DNA from: CBDATA01 sp965202845
Lineage (GTDB): Bacteria > Acidobacteriota > Vicinamibacteria > Marinacidobacterales > Marinacidobacteraceae
Reading direction: 5' to 3'
Length of the DNA: 64,000 nucleotides
Assembly (NCBI GenBank): GCA_965202845.1
Contig: OZ241856.1
Coordinates: 2,046,001-2,110,000, forward strand
Shown here: positions 52,248-61,656 of the stretch, in pieces
Position numbering within the stretch: position 1 is the stretch's first letter
How the letters are laid out: each line of letters starts with the position of its first letter
The notes under the pieces: model-generated
What the model saw: only the letters and a program-made list of their open reading frames with translations
Told to the model about the DNA's origin: nothing
Databases searched by the model: none
Translations under genes and position numbers: made by a program

Positions 52248-53218
52248 CCCACGCCGGAGAGCTTGCCCAGAAGCGAACCCTCGCCCTTGCCGCCTCCGCC
52301 GGTCTGGGGCGACGCCTGGTGGATGCGGCCGGCGAGTCGGCTGAACGGGAGGGACTGCAGCCACACCCAGCCCGGTCCGGTGAGACTCGCGAAGAAGAAG
52401 CCCTCGCCGCCGAAGATCGCCGACTTCACGCCCCCCACGAACTGGATGTCGTAGTTGACCGAAGGCGCCAGCGCGACCAGGCAGCCGGTGTCCACCCGCA
52501 GGTGTTCGCCGGGGCCGAGCTCCTTGCGGACCACCGTCCCGCCGGCGTGCAGGAACGCGAGGCCGTCGCCCTCGATCGACTGCATGATGAACCCCTCGCC
52601 GCCGAACAGCGCGGTTCCGATCTTCTTCTGGAAGGCGATGCCGATGGAGACGCCCTTGGCGCCGCACAGGAAGGCGTCCTTCTGGGCGATCAGCCGGCCG
52701 CCGGTCTGCGCCAGATGCACCGGGATGATCTTCCCCGGATAGGGAGCGGCGAACGCCACATGCTGCTTGCCCTGCCCCTGGTTCACGAATTCGGTCATGA
52801 ACAGGCTCTCGCCGGTCAGCAGCCGCTTGCCCGCGCCCAGCAGCTTCCCCATGAACCCGCTTTCGTTGCCGTCGCCGAAGATCGTCTGCATGTCGATCCC
52901 GTTCGACATGAACATCATCGCGCCCGCTTCCGCGATCGCCCCCTCGCCGGGATCCAGCTCCACGTCCACGAACTGCATCTCCTCCCCGACGATCTCGAAG
53001 TCCACCTCGTGCATGCGGGTGGGAACCGGGGGCGGAACGGCGCCGGTGGAAGCCAGCTCGCCGAATTGGGAGAGCGGCTGCCAGCTGGATCCGCCCTGCG
53101 GACAGACCAGGGTCGTCCCCGACCAGCGCCCGGACTGGACGCCCTGGCGAATCGCGTTTGCCGGAAAGGGGCCGGCGGTCTGCCCTCCCTCCGCGACGTA
53201 CCATTGACTCTCGGCCAT
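52232..53218 (-). CDS. AIM24/TIGR00266-family protein with N-terminal GYF-like domain
   Basis: 328 residues. An N-terminal GYF_2-type domain (QWYVAEGGQTAGPFPANAIR) is followed by the AIM24 beta-barrel with VDVELDPGEGAIAEAGAMMF, NESGFMGKLLGAGKRLLTGE, IGTALFGGEGFIMQSIEGDG and the Gly-rich C-terminal stretches. Proteins of this family form trimeric barrels of unknown role. The fusion to a GYF-like domain suggests a membrane-associated adaptor. Confidence 0.88.
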   Translation of the reverse strand: MAESQWYVAEGGQTAGPFPANAIRQGVQSGRWSGTTLVCPQGGSSWQPLSQFGELASTGAVPPPVPTRMHEVDFEIVGEEMQFVDVELDPGEGAIAEAGAMMFMSNGIDMQTIFGDGNESGFMGKLLGAGKRLLTGESLFMTEFVNQGQGKQHVAFAAPYPGKIIPVHLAQTGGRLIAQKDAFLCGAKGVSIGIAFQKKIGTALFGGEGFIMQSIEGDGLAFLHAGGTVVRKELGPGEHLRVDTGCLVALAPSVNYDIQFVGGVKSAIFGGEGFFFASLTGPGWVWLQSLPFSRLAGRIHQASPQTGGGGKGEGSLLGKLSGVGWDGS

Positions 53219-53277
53219 GCTTCTGCTCCCTTTCGTTGGCGTATGAACGAAGCCCGTGCACTCTACCGAACCCGACC

Positions 53278-54597
53278 ATGAAACCGACGGGGAACCGGGC
53301 GCGCGACGACCTGCTCGCGGTGTTCCGGGCGGGACTCGATGCCGCCGATCCGGAACGGATCCTCGCGGAAGACCTGGAAGGAGATCCCCGGTCCGGCTGG
53401 AGCTTCCGCGGACGCCCGCTGCTTCCCGGGGGCGGGGGGCCCGTCTTCCTGTTCGGCGCCGGCAAGGCGGCGGCGACGCTGGGCCGGGGGGTCGAACGGC
53501 AGCTGGTCGGCGAGACCTGCAGCGGGCGCCTCGTCGTCAAGTACGGACACCAGGCATCGGTGCCCGGAGTGGTGGTGGAGGAAGCCGGGCATCCGCTTCC
53601 GGACGCGAACTCGGTCGCCGCCACCCAGCGCATCCTCGCCGACCTCGAACGGGCCGGCCCCCGGGCGCGGGCGCTGCTCCTGCTGACCGGCGGCGCCTCG
53701 GCGCTCTTTGCGGCGCCGGCGCCGGGCCTCACGCTCGCCGACAAGGTCGGAACCGCCGCGCTTCTCCTCGAGTGCGGCGCGGACATCCACGAAATGAACA
53801 CCGTGCGCAAGCGTCTGTCGGCGGTCAAGGGAGGACAACTGCTCCCGCTCCTCCCCGGGGGGCGCGCCGCGGCGCTCCTGATCTCCGACGTCGTCGGGGA
53901 CCGGCTCACCTCGATCGGTTCCGGCCCGGCGGTTCCCGATCCGACCGGCTTCGCCGACGCCCTGGACGTTCTCGAGCGCTACCGGTTACTGGACCGGATT
54001 CCGCCGCCGGCGCGGCGCCATCTCCTCGACGGCGTGGACCCGGAGGAAGCGGCGCCGGCGCCAACCGTCCCCCACGCCATCCTGGCGAGCAACCGCCAGT
54101 CGCTGGATGCCGCCGAAGCCGCGGCCCGGAGGCTTGGCTACCGCACCGAGGTGTTCGCCCGGGACATGGTCGGCGACGTCCACCGAACGGCGGCCGCCTT
54201 CGCCCGGCGGCTCCGGGCGCTCGCCGCCTCCGGCCAGCCGGTCGCGCTGCTCGCCGGCGGCGAGCTCACGCTCGAAGTCTCGGGACCGGGCCGCGGGGGG
54301 CGCAGCCAGGAATTCGCGGTCGTCGCCGGGCGGGAGCTGCGAGGGGCGACCGGGACCGCGCTGCTGGCCGCCGGCACCGACGGAACCGACGGCCCCACCG
54401 ATGCGGCCGGGGGGTTCGCCGACGACTCCTCATGGGACCGGGCGGCGGCGCGGGGGCTCGATCCCGCCGACTTCCTGCGCCGGAATGACACCTGGTCGCT
54501 GCTGCGCGCGCTCGGGGACCTGCTCCACACCGGCCCGACCGGAACCAACGTGATGGACCTGGTGATCGGATTGGGGCGCGGACCGCGCACCTCCTAA
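53278..54597 (+). CDS. Glycerate 2-kinase (MOFRL/GckA family)
   Basis: 439 residues. FLFGAGKAAATLGRG, VVVEEAGHPLPDANSVAATQR, LLLTGGASALFAAPAPGLTLAD, EMNTVRKRLSAVKGGQLL and ISDVVGDRLTSIGSGP are the N-terminal-domain signatures, and LLAGGELTLEVSGPGRGGRSQEFAV then GTDGTDGPTDAAGG the C-terminal MOFRL domain. It phosphorylates glycerate at position 2 with ATP. The ATG at 53278 is used. Confidence 0.92.
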   Translation: MKPTGNRARDDLLAVFRAGLDAADPERILAEDLEGDPRSGWSFRGRPLLPGGGGPVFLFGAGKAAATLGRGVERQLVGETCSGRLVVKYGHQASVPGVVVEEAGHPLPDANSVAATQRILADLERAGPRARALLLLTGGASALFAAPAPGLTLADKVGTAALLLECGADIHEMNTVRKRLSAVKGGQLLPLLPGGRAAALLISDVVGDRLTSIGSGPAVPDPTGFADALDVLERYRLLDRIPPPARRHLLDGVDPEEAAPAPTVPHAILASNRQSLDAAEAAARRLGYRTEVFARDMVGDVHRTAAAFARRLRALAASGQPVALLAGGELTLEVSGPGRGGRSQEFAVVAGRELRGATGTALLAAGTDGTDGPTDAAGGFADDSSWDRAAARGLDPADFLRRNDTWSLLRALGDLLHTGPTGTNVMDLVIGLGRGPRTS

Positions 54598-54616
54598 ACT
54601 TCCCTGGTTTCGCCCC

Positions 54617-55966
54617 ATGCCGGATCCCGCGGCCCCCTCCCCGTTCGCCGCTTCGCTGCTCTCCGACCGGAACGAGGGGAGTCTCGGCAACTACTTCGTG
54701 GCGAACTACCCGCCCTTCTCGCTCTGGCGACCGGATCACGTTCCGGCGCTCCTCGAACGGCTCTCCCGCCCGCCGATCGCGCCGGAAGTCCCGCTGGGCG
54801 CCTACCTCCACATCCCCTTCTGCCGCAAGCGCTGCCATTTCTGCTACTTCCGCGTCTACACCGACAAGAACGCGGCGGCCGTCACCGAGTATCTGGACGC
54901 GGTGATCGAGGAGGCCGCCCGGCTCGGCGGCATGCCCTTCGGGCGGCGGGCGCTCCGCTTCCTCTACTTCGGCGGCGGAACCCCGTCCTACCTCTCGATC
55001 CCGCAACTCGACCGCCTGATGCGCGGGATCCGCGAGGCGCTCGACCTCTCGCAGCTCGAGGAGTTCGCGTTCGAATGCGAGCCGGGGACGCTCACTCCCG
55101 GCAAGCTCGACCGCATCCGGGAGCACGGCGTCACCCGGCTCAGCCTCGGCGTCGAGCACTTCGACGACTTCATCCTCGAAGCCAACAACCGGGCCCACCG
55201 CTCCGCCGAGATCGGGGATGCGTTCGCCCGGGCGCGAAAAGCGGGCTTCCCCCAGATCAACATCGACCTGATCGCCGGCATGCTGGGCGACGACGACCGA
55301 CGCTGGCGGGAGGCGATCCGGGAGACCATCCGCCTCGCCCCCGACGCGGTCACCATCTATCAGATGGAAGTGCCGCGCAACACCACCATCGCCCGGCAGA
55401 TCCGGGAGGACGGCGAGGAGTCGCTGGAGCTTCCGGACTGGGAGACCAAGCGCCGCTGGACCGCCGAGGCGTTCGCGGCGCTGGAGGACGCCGGATACCA
55501 GCGATCCAGCGCCTACACCGCGGTCCGGGACCCGGGCCGGGGGGGATTCGTCTACCGGGACGCCCTCTGGCAGGGCGCCGACATGCTGGCGATCGGGGTC
55601 TCCTCCTTCGGGCACGCCTCCGGCTGCCATTACCAGAACGAGGCCGCCATCGGCGCCTACGTGGAGCGGGTGCGGAAGGGCGGGCTCCCGGTGGCGCGGG
55701 CGCTCCCGATCTCCGAAGAGGAACGCATGATCCGGCAGTTCACGCTCCAGATGAAGCTCGGCCGGGTGTCCCGCCAGCGGTTCCTCGACGAGTTCGACAC
55801 CGACGTGCTGGAGCGCTTCGGCCCCGAATTGCGGCTTCTCGAGGACTCCGGCTACCTCGAAATCCGCGAGGACGGCCCGGCGCTGACCGGCCACGGCATC
55901 CTCCGGGTGGACCGGGTGCTCCCCATGTTCTTCCTTCCCGAACACCAGAAGATCGCCTATGTCTGA
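54617..55966 (+). CDS. HemN/HemW-like radical SAM protein
   Basis: 449 residues. The [4Fe-4S] motif CRKRCHFCYF has Cys69, Cys73 and Cys76. LYFGGGTPSYLSIPQLDRLM and FECEPGTLTPGKLDRIREHG, and TRLSLGVEHFDDFILEANNR, match the coproporphyrinogen-dehydrogenase-like family, while the C-terminal HemN region is also present (YLEIREDGPALTGHGILRVD). The usual HemW chaperone SxGVQS motif is altered to SLGVEHF. The start of the next gene overlaps by 8 bp. It probably acts with the halogenase-like flavoprotein. Confidence 0.88.
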   Translation: MPDPAAPSPFAASLLSDRNEGSLGNYFVANYPPFSLWRPDHVPALLERLSRPPIAPEVPLGAYLHIPFCRKRCHFCYFRVYTDKNAAAVTEYLDAVIEEAARLGGMPFGRRALRFLYFGGGTPSYLSIPQLDRLMRGIREALDLSQLEEFAFECEPGTLTPGKLDRIREHGVTRLSLGVEHFDDFILEANNRAHRSAEIGDAFARARKAGFPQINIDLIAGMLGDDDRRWREAIRETIRLAPDAVTIYQMEVPRNTTIARQIREDGEESLELPDWETKRRWTAEAFAALEDAGYQRSSAYTAVRDPGRGGFVYRDALWQGADMLAIGVSSFGHASGCHYQNEAAIGAYVERVRKGGLPVARALPISEEERMIRQFTLQMKLGRVSRQRFLDEFDTDVLERFGPELRLLEDSGYLEIREDGPALTGHGILRVDRVLPMFFLPEHQKIAYV

Positions 55967-57203
55967 ACGATGGGACGCAGTGGTGCTCGGCGGCGGCCCG
56001 GCCGGCGCCGCCGCGGCCGCCGTCCTCGCCCAGGAAGGCATGCGGACGGCGGTTCTGGAGAAGCAGCGCTTCCCCCGCTACCGGATCGGGGAATCGCTGC
56101 TCCCCTGGTGCTTCTTCCCGCTCCAGCGCATCGGCGCGGCGGAAGCGGTGCGGGACGCCGGGTTCGTGAACAAGTACAGCGTCCAGTTCGCCTCGGTCTC
56201 CGGAAGGATGTCCCGCCCCTTCTACTTCTTCGAGTACCTGGACCACGAGGCGGCCCGGACCTGGCAGGTTCCCCGGGCCGACTTCGACCGGATTCTGCTC
56301 GACGCGGCGCGGCGCGCCGGCGCCGTCGTGTTCGAGGACACCCGGGTCCTCGAGCTGCTGGGCGACGAGCGTCAGGTCTTCGGGGCGCGGGCCGAGCAAA
56401 ACGGGGAGGCCGTGACCTTCCGGGCGCCGGTGACCATCGACTGCACCGGGCGGGACGCGCTGGCGGCGCGCGCCTTCGGCTGGCGGGAGGTGGACCCCCG
56501 GCTCCGCAAGGTCTCCCTCTGGTCCTACTACAAGGGCGGCCGCAAGGGGCGCGCCTTCGACGCCGGCGCCACCACCGTCGCCATGCTCCCGGAGAAGGGC
56601 TGGATCTGGCACATCCCGCTGCCCGGCGGGCTGACGAGCGTCGGGGTGACCGCCGATCCGGCGTACCTGTACCGCGAGGGGCGGGACCCGGAGAGGGTGT
56701 TCACCCGGGAGATGGAAGCGAATCCCTGGATCCGGGACCGGCTCCGCCCGGCTGTCCGGGTCCGCCCGGTGCGGGTCACCGGCGACTATTCGTACCGGTC
56801 GCGCCACTGCGCCGCCGGGGGGCTGCTCCTTGCCGGCGACGCCTTCGCCTTCCTGGACCCGGTGTTCTCCTCCGGGGTGTTCTTGGCGCTCCGCAGCGGG
56901 GAAATGGCGGGAGACGCCGCAGCAGCCGCCATCCGCGACGGGGACGCGAGCGCCGGGCGCTTCGCCGCATACGGCTCGGAGCTCATCCAGAGCCTCGAAG
57001 CCATGCGCAAGCTGGTCTATGCGTTCTACGACGAGGGGTTCCGCTTCGCCGACCTCCTTGACGCGCATCCGGAACTCCGCCATGACCTCACCGACTGCCT
57101 GATCGGGAACCTGACCCGCGACTTCACCGCGCTCCAGCGGGCGCTCGCCAAGTTCGCCCGGACGCCCCCCGACCTGCCCCACGGGATGCCGGCCATCGCG
57201 TGA
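55959..57203 (+). CDS. FAD-dependent oxidoreductase, tryptophan-halogenase-like
   Basis: 414 residues. The FAD motif AVVLGGGPAGAAAAAVLAQE is at the N-terminus, then RFPRYRIGESLLPWC, which resembles the halogenase/geranylgeranyl-reductase group; LLAGDAFAFLDPVFSSGVFL is the second FAD motif. The halogenase WxWxIP motif appears as WIWHIPL, so the halogenase-type fold is clear. Whether it halogenates, reduces or oxidises is open. It overlaps both neighbours, as part of one operon. Confidence 0.87.
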   Translation: MSERWDAVVLGGGPAGAAAAAVLAQEGMRTAVLEKQRFPRYRIGESLLPWCFFPLQRIGAAEAVRDAGFVNKYSVQFASVSGRMSRPFYFFEYLDHEAARTWQVPRADFDRILLDAARRAGAVVFEDTRVLELLGDERQVFGARAEQNGEAVTFRAPVTIDCTGRDALAARAFGWREVDPRLRKVSLWSYYKGGRKGRAFDAGATTVAMLPEKGWIWHIPLPGGLTSVGVTADPAYLYREGRDPERVFTREMEANPWIRDRLRPAVRVRPVRVTGDYSYRSRHCAAGGLLLAGDAFAFLDPVFSSGVFLALRSGEMAGDAAAAAIRDGDASAGRFAAYGSELIQSLEAMRKLVYAFYDEGFRFADLLDAHPELRHDLTDCLIGNLTRDFTALQRALAKFARTPPDLPHGMPAIA

Positions 57204-58621
57204 CCATCGAGCGCTGGCTGGTTCTCGGCTATCTCGCGATCTGCCTCGGAATCGGGGCGCTGGCCACCCGCCGGGTGCTCGGTTCGGACGCCGAGTACTG
57301 GGTCGCCGGGCGGCGGGTCGGCGTCTGGAACAACGCCTTCGCCATCATGGCGGCGATCGCCAGCGGCGGTTCGCTGGTCGGGGTGCTGGGGCTCGCCTAC
57401 CAGGGAGGGATTCCGTCCACCCTCGCGCTCTTCACCGGGGCGGTGGTGGGCTTCCCGCTGGCCACCGTGCTGGTGGCGGGGCCGCTGCGCCGGCTCGGAA
57501 CCTTCACCATCACCGACTTCATGGCGTTCCGGTTCCCGCATCCGGTGGTGCGGATCCTGGTTCCGCTGGTGATCGTGGTCGCGCTGACGGTGTACATGGT
57601 GGCGCAGATGAAGGCCGCCGGCCTGACCGCCGAGGTCTTCCTGGGAGTGCCCTACGACACCGCGATCGCGGCAGCCACCGTGGTGTTCGTCCTCTACGTC
57701 TCCTTCGGCGGCATGGTCGCGGTCACCCTGACCGACCTCATCCAGGGGGCGGTCCTGTTCCTGGTGATGGCGACGGTCGCCGTCTGGCTCGTCGTGTCCC
57801 ACGGCTCGCCGCTGGCGCTGGTGGAGCGCGCCACCGCCGCCGTTCCCGAATTCGGCCAGCTCCCGGCCGGCGGGCTGGGCTATCTCGGCTTCTTCCTCAT
57901 CTGGGCCACTGCGGTGCCGGTGATCCCCCACATCGTGATGCGGGTGGCGACCGCGAAGGACCCGGACAGCGCCCGCCTGTCGCTGAATCTGGCGATGGTC
58001 GGCTACAGCGTGATGATCGCGCTGGCGGTGTTCGTCATCGCGCCGGTGGGCATCCTCCAGCACCCGGGGCTGACCGACCCCGACCAGGTGTTCCTCCAGG
58101 TGATCGGCGGCAATTTCCCGCCCTTCTTCCGGGGGCTGGCGGCGGCCGGGGTGCTGGCCGCGGTCATGTCCACCACCGACGCCTTCCTGCTGGCGGTGAG
58201 CTCGGCGATCGCCCACGACCTGCTGGGAGGCTGGCTGAAGCAACGAACCCGGTTCGCCCGCAACACGACCCGGATGGGCGCGACCTGGCTGGTGGGCGCG
58301 ATCGCCCTCTACTGGGCGTGGTCGCCCCCCGAAGCGCTCTCGAAGTTCTACACCGCGGGCGTCGGGCTGCTCTCCGCCGGACTCTTCGTCCCGGTGGTCC
58401 TGGGGCTGTGGTGGAAGCGGGCCAACCTCGCTGGCGGGGTGGCGGCGCTGGTCGTCGGAGTGGCTTCCTACTCCGGGGCGCTGCTGGCCGAAACCGCGAT
58501 CCCGCCGATCGCGATCGCGCTCCCGCTCAGCTTCCTGGCGATGCTCCTGGGCGTCCGGCTCGGAGGAAGCGACCCGGCGGAGCGGCTTCTGGCGGTGGCC
58601 CGCCTTCACGGGGATGTCTGA
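57200..58621 (+). CDS. Sodium:solute symporter family protein 1
   Basis: 473 residues, about 13 membrane helices. EYWVAGRRVGVWNNAFAIMA, ASGGSLVGVLGLAYQGG, TITDFMAFRF, SFGGMVAVTLTDLIQGAVLF and AGVLAAVMSTTDAFLLAVSS are SSS family segments; the last carries the Na2-site Ser/Thr pair. It lacks a linked substrate clue. GTG at 57200 overlaps the preceding stop. Confidence 0.9.
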   Translation: MTIERWLVLGYLAICLGIGALATRRVLGSDAEYWVAGRRVGVWNNAFAIMAAIASGGSLVGVLGLAYQGGIPSTLALFTGAVVGFPLATVLVAGPLRRLGTFTITDFMAFRFPHPVVRILVPLVIVVALTVYMVAQMKAAGLTAEVFLGVPYDTAIAAATVVFVLYVSFGGMVAVTLTDLIQGAVLFLVMATVAVWLVVSHGSPLALVERATAAVPEFGQLPAGGLGYLGFFLIWATAVPVIPHIVMRVATAKDPDSARLSLNLAMVGYSVMIALAVFVIAPVGILQHPGLTDPDQVFLQVIGGNFPPFFRGLAAAGVLAAVMSTTDAFLLAVSSAIAHDLLGGWLKQRTRFARNTTRMGATWLVGAIALYWAWSPPEALSKFYTAGVGLLSAGLFVPVVLGLWWKRANLAGGVAALVVGVASYSGALLAETAIPPIAIALPLSFLAMLLGVRLGGSDPAERLLAVARLHGDV

Positions 58622-58823
58622 AATGTTTCGGATGAGGCTTCGCGACCGCATGATGCTCGCAGGCCTGGTCGCCTTCCCGACGCTGGCCTTCCTCTCGATC
58701 GGAATCGGCGGCTCGTTTCTGGGCGTCGCGACCTTCGGCTGGCTGATGGCGGCGCTGCTGCTGGGCGCCCCGGCGGCCCAACTGGCGCTGCTGCGACGGC
58801 GCAGGAACGCCGATCCGATGTGA
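58614..58823 (+). CDS. Small membrane protein between two symporters
   Basis: 69 residues with two hydrophobic segments (LAGLVAFPTLAFLSIGIG, VATFGWLMAALLLGAPAAQL) and a basic end. Its 5' end overlaps symporter 1 by 8 bp, and its stop overlaps symporter 2 by 4 bp. Such a tiny membrane protein could be an accessory subunit, as YhdT-like proteins are for PanF-type symporters. That analogy is inference. Confidence 0.7.
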   Translation: MSEMFRMRLRDRMMLAGLVAFPTLAFLSIGIGGSFLGVATFGWLMAALLLGAPAAQLALLRRRRNADPM

Positions 58824-60229
58824 TTCCGGCGATCGCGCTCGGCCTGTACGGCGCCGGGCTGCTGGGGGCGGCGGCGTTCGCCTGGCGCCGGACGCGCGCC
58901 TTCGAGGACTTCACGGTGGCAGGACGGCGGCTGGGGACGCCGCTCGCCACCCTGGGACTGCTCGCCACCTGGTTCGGCGCCGGGACGCTCCTCGCCTCGG
59001 CGGAAGCGGTGCGGGAGCAGGGGATCCAGGCGGCGGCGCTCGAACCGGTCGGGCCGGGGATCTGCCTGATCCTGGTGGGCCTCTTCTACGCGGTCCCGCT
59101 CCGCCGGGCCGGGCTGCTCACCCTGGGCGACTTCTTCGCCGCTCGCTTCGACCGGCGCGCCGAAGTCCTCGCCGCGCTCGTCATGGTCGCGAGTTTCTTC
59201 GGCTGGATCGCCGCCCAGTTCACCGTCCTGGGGGCGCTGGTCGCCGACCTCACCGGCGTCCCGCCCCTGCCGGCGCTGGCGCTGGTCGCCGGCATCACGG
59301 TTCTCTACACCATGATCGGGGGCATGTGGTCGGTCACCCTGACCGATGCGGCGCAGATGGCGCTGGTGGCGGCGGGACTCGGAGCGGTGGCGGTCTTCGC
59401 GTTCACCGAATTCGGCGACGGCTCGCCGCTCGCCGGCCTGGCCCGGCTGGGACGGGAGACGCCCCCCGAACTCCTGCGGCCGTTCCCGGCGGAGGCCGGC
59501 CCGTTCCTGATGTGGGGCGGCTTCCTCGCCGCCGGGGCGCTCGGCAACATCCCCGGCCAGGACGTGATGCAGCGGGTTCTGTCGTGCCGCACCGGGGCGG
59601 CGGCGCGGCGCTCGTGCATCCTCGCCGGGGTCCTCTACTGTGCGCTGGGGGCGCTTCCGGTGCTCCTCGGCCTGCTGGCCGGGCGGATGCTGCCCGGGGA
59701 GAGCGACCTTCTGGACGCGCTCCTCGGGATGCTGTTCAGCCCGCTGGCGACCGTGGTGGTGATGCTGCTGATCGTCTCGGCGCTGCTCTCGACGGTGGAC
59801 AGCGCCCTGATGGCGGCGGGGTCGGTGCTGGGGCGGAACCTGCTGCGCCACCTCTTCCCCCGCGCCGACGCGCTGCTCCTCACCCGGCTCGCGGTGTTGC
59901 TGGTGGGGGCGCTCAGCCTGCTCCAGGGACTCGCCGGCGCCAGCGCCTGGTCGCTGCTCGCCGATGCCTACCAGCTCACCCTGGTCGGCCTCTTCGTCCC
60001 GCTGACCCTGGGCCTCTTCTCCCGGCGCGGCGGGGCGCGGGCGGCGCTGATTTCGATGGGAACCGGCGCGGGACTCCAGCTGCTCCACACCGCGCTCGGC
60101 TGGGAGACCTTCCTGGCGCCGCTGCTCCCCTTCCCGGTTCCGAACGCCTTCGCGCTGACCGCGCTGAGCGCTCTCGGCTACCGGCTGGGGATGCGGCGTA
60201 GAATTCCGGCGTGCACGCCAGCGAACTGA
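58820..60229 (+). CDS. Sodium:solute symporter family protein 2
   Basis: 469 residues, about 13 membrane helices. AFEDFTVAGRRLGTPLATLG, TWFGAGTLLASAEAVREQG, LLTLGDFFAARFDRRAEV, MIGGMWSVTLTDAAQMALV and VSALLSTVDSALMAAGSVLG are the SSS core. It differs clearly from symporter 1. GTG start overlaps the small protein by 4 bp. The last 19 bp overlap the decarboxylase gene. Confidence 0.9.
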   Translation: MIPAIALGLYGAGLLGAAAFAWRRTRAFEDFTVAGRRLGTPLATLGLLATWFGAGTLLASAEAVREQGIQAAALEPVGPGICLILVGLFYAVPLRRAGLLTLGDFFAARFDRRAEVLAALVMVASFFGWIAAQFTVLGALVADLTGVPPLPALALVAGITVLYTMIGGMWSVTLTDAAQMALVAAGLGAVAVFAFTEFGDGSPLAGLARLGRETPPELLRPFPAEAGPFLMWGGFLAAGALGNIPGQDVMQRVLSCRTGAAARRSCILAGVLYCALGALPVLLGLLAGRMLPGESDLLDALLGMLFSPLATVVVMLLIVSALLSTVDSALMAAGSVLGRNLLRHLFPRADALLLTRLAVLLVGALSLLQGLAGASAWSLLADAYQLTLVGLFVPLTLGLFSRRGGARAALISMGTGAGLQLLHTALGWETFLAPLLPFPVPNAFALTALSALGYRLGMRRRIPACTPAN

Positions 60230-61656
60230 GGGAACGCGCCGAACGGCTGCGCCGGCGCGGCGACCGCCTCGAGCCGGGCGCCGGGGAGCGGAAGTCGCTG
60301 ATGGACGCTGCGTTCGCCCACGGCGAGCGGTTCCTCGAAGCGCTGGCGACCGGCCCCGGCTACCGGGTTCCCACCGGCTCGCCGGGAATTGAAGCGCTCG
60401 AGATCGGCGAGGAGGGCCGGGACATCGGCGAGCTGCTGGACCTGGTGCGGCGCGAGGTCGAGGAGCAGGGTCTCAATCCCGCATCGCCCCGGGACTTCGG
60501 CTGGGTGCCGGGCGGCGGACTCTACGCCTCGGCCCTGGGCGACTATCTCGCCGCCGTCGGCAACGCCTTCGCCGGGTACTTTCCGGCGAGCGCCGGCGCC
60601 GTCCACCTGGAGAACCGGATGATCCGCTGGATCGCCGACCTGGTGGGCTATCCCGAATCCGCCGGCGGGACGCTCACTTCCGGGGGGAGCGTCGCCGGCC
60701 TGACCGCCATCATCGCCGCCCGGGACGCGAAGGGGTTGCGGTCCCGGGACATTCCGCAGGCGGTGGTCTATGTCACCAGCGAGGAGCACTACTCGGTGCG
60801 GAAGGCGGCGCATCTCGCCGGAGCGGGCGAGGCGCAGTACCGGATCGTCCCCGTCGACGAGCGGCGTCGGATGGTTCCGGACGCCTTCGCGCGGCAGATC
60901 CGGCGGGACCGGGAGGCGGGATACCGCCCGTGGCTCCTGGTCGCCAACGGGGGCACGACAAACACCGGGGTGGTCGATCCGCTCTTCGAGTTGGGCGCGA
61001 TCGCGCGCGACGCCGGCATCTGGCGCCACGTGGACGCCGCCTACGGCGGGTTCTACCTGATGGTCCCCGCGCGGCGGCACCTCTTCCGCGGCATCGCCGA
61101 CGCCGACTCGGTGGTCCTGGACCCGCACAAGACCCTCTTCCTGCCCTACGGCATCGGGGCGGTGGTGGTTCGCGACGCCCGCCATCTCGACACCCTCCGG
61201 TTCAAGGCGGCGTATCTGGTGGACGAGGAGCAGCCGGTTCCGTCGCCTTCGGAGCGCTCGATCGAGCTGACCCGGCACTTCCGGGCGCTGCGGATGTTCC
61301 TGCCGCTGCTGCTGCACGGAACCGGCGCCTTCGCCGACGCGCTGGAAGAGAAGTGGCTTTTGGCCCGGTATCTCCACCAGCGGCTCCAGGAGATTCCCGA
61401 AATCGAGGTGGGGCCGGAGCCGGAGCTCCAGACGGTCTGCTTCCGCTGGGCGCCCCCCGGACTCTCCCCGGAGGAGACGAACGCCCGGAACCGGGACTGG
61501 CTGCTGGAACTCCAGCGCGACGGGCGCATCTTCATCACCGCGACCGTCCTCGACGGAGTGTTCTGGCAGCGGCCGTCGCTCGGCATCTTCCGCACCCACG
61601 CCGAGCACGTGGACGAGTTCCTCGGTATCCTGAAGGAGACGATGGGGAGGCGGTGA
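60211..61656 (+). CDS. PLP-dependent group II amino acid decarboxylase-like protein
   Basis: 481 residues. GGTLTSGGSVAGLTAIIAAR, YVTSEEHYSVRKAAHLAG, ANGGTTNTGVVDPL, HVDAAYGGFYL and the PLP lysine in VLDPHKTLFLPYG identify the aromatic-L-amino-acid/glutamate decarboxylase family. Some members are aldehyde synthases. The GTG start lies in the tail of symporter 2. Substrate unclear; an amine produced here might be linked to the symporter genes. Confidence 0.88.
   Translation: MHASELRERAERLRRRGDRLEPGAGERKSLMDAAFAHGERFLEALATGPGYRVPTGSPGIEALEIGEEGRDIGELLDLVRREVEEQGLNPASPRDFGWVPGGGLYASALGDYLAAVGNAFAGYFPASAGAVHLENRMIRWIADLVGYPESAGGTLTSGGSVAGLTAIIAARDAKGLRSRDIPQAVVYVTSEEHYSVRKAAHLAGAGEAQYRIVPVDERRRMVPDAFARQIRRDREAGYRPWLLVANGGTTNTGVVDPLFELGAIARDAGIWRHVDAAYGGFYLMVPARRHLFRGIADADSVVLDPHKTLFLPYGIGAVVVRDARHLDTLRFKAAYLVDEEQPVPSPSERSIELTRHFRALRMFLPLLLHGTGAFADALEEKWLLARYLHQRLQEIPEIEVGPEPELQTVCFRWAPPGLSPEETNARNRDWLLELQRDGRIFITATVLDGVFWQRPSLGIFRTHAEHVDEFLGILKETMGRR

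Noticed and set aside
57026..60088. 1020-codon open frame on the minus strand
   Set aside because: It is antisense to two symporters and the small membrane protein, its translation is Arg/Gly/His/Gln-rich with no domain, and it follows from high GC with few stops.
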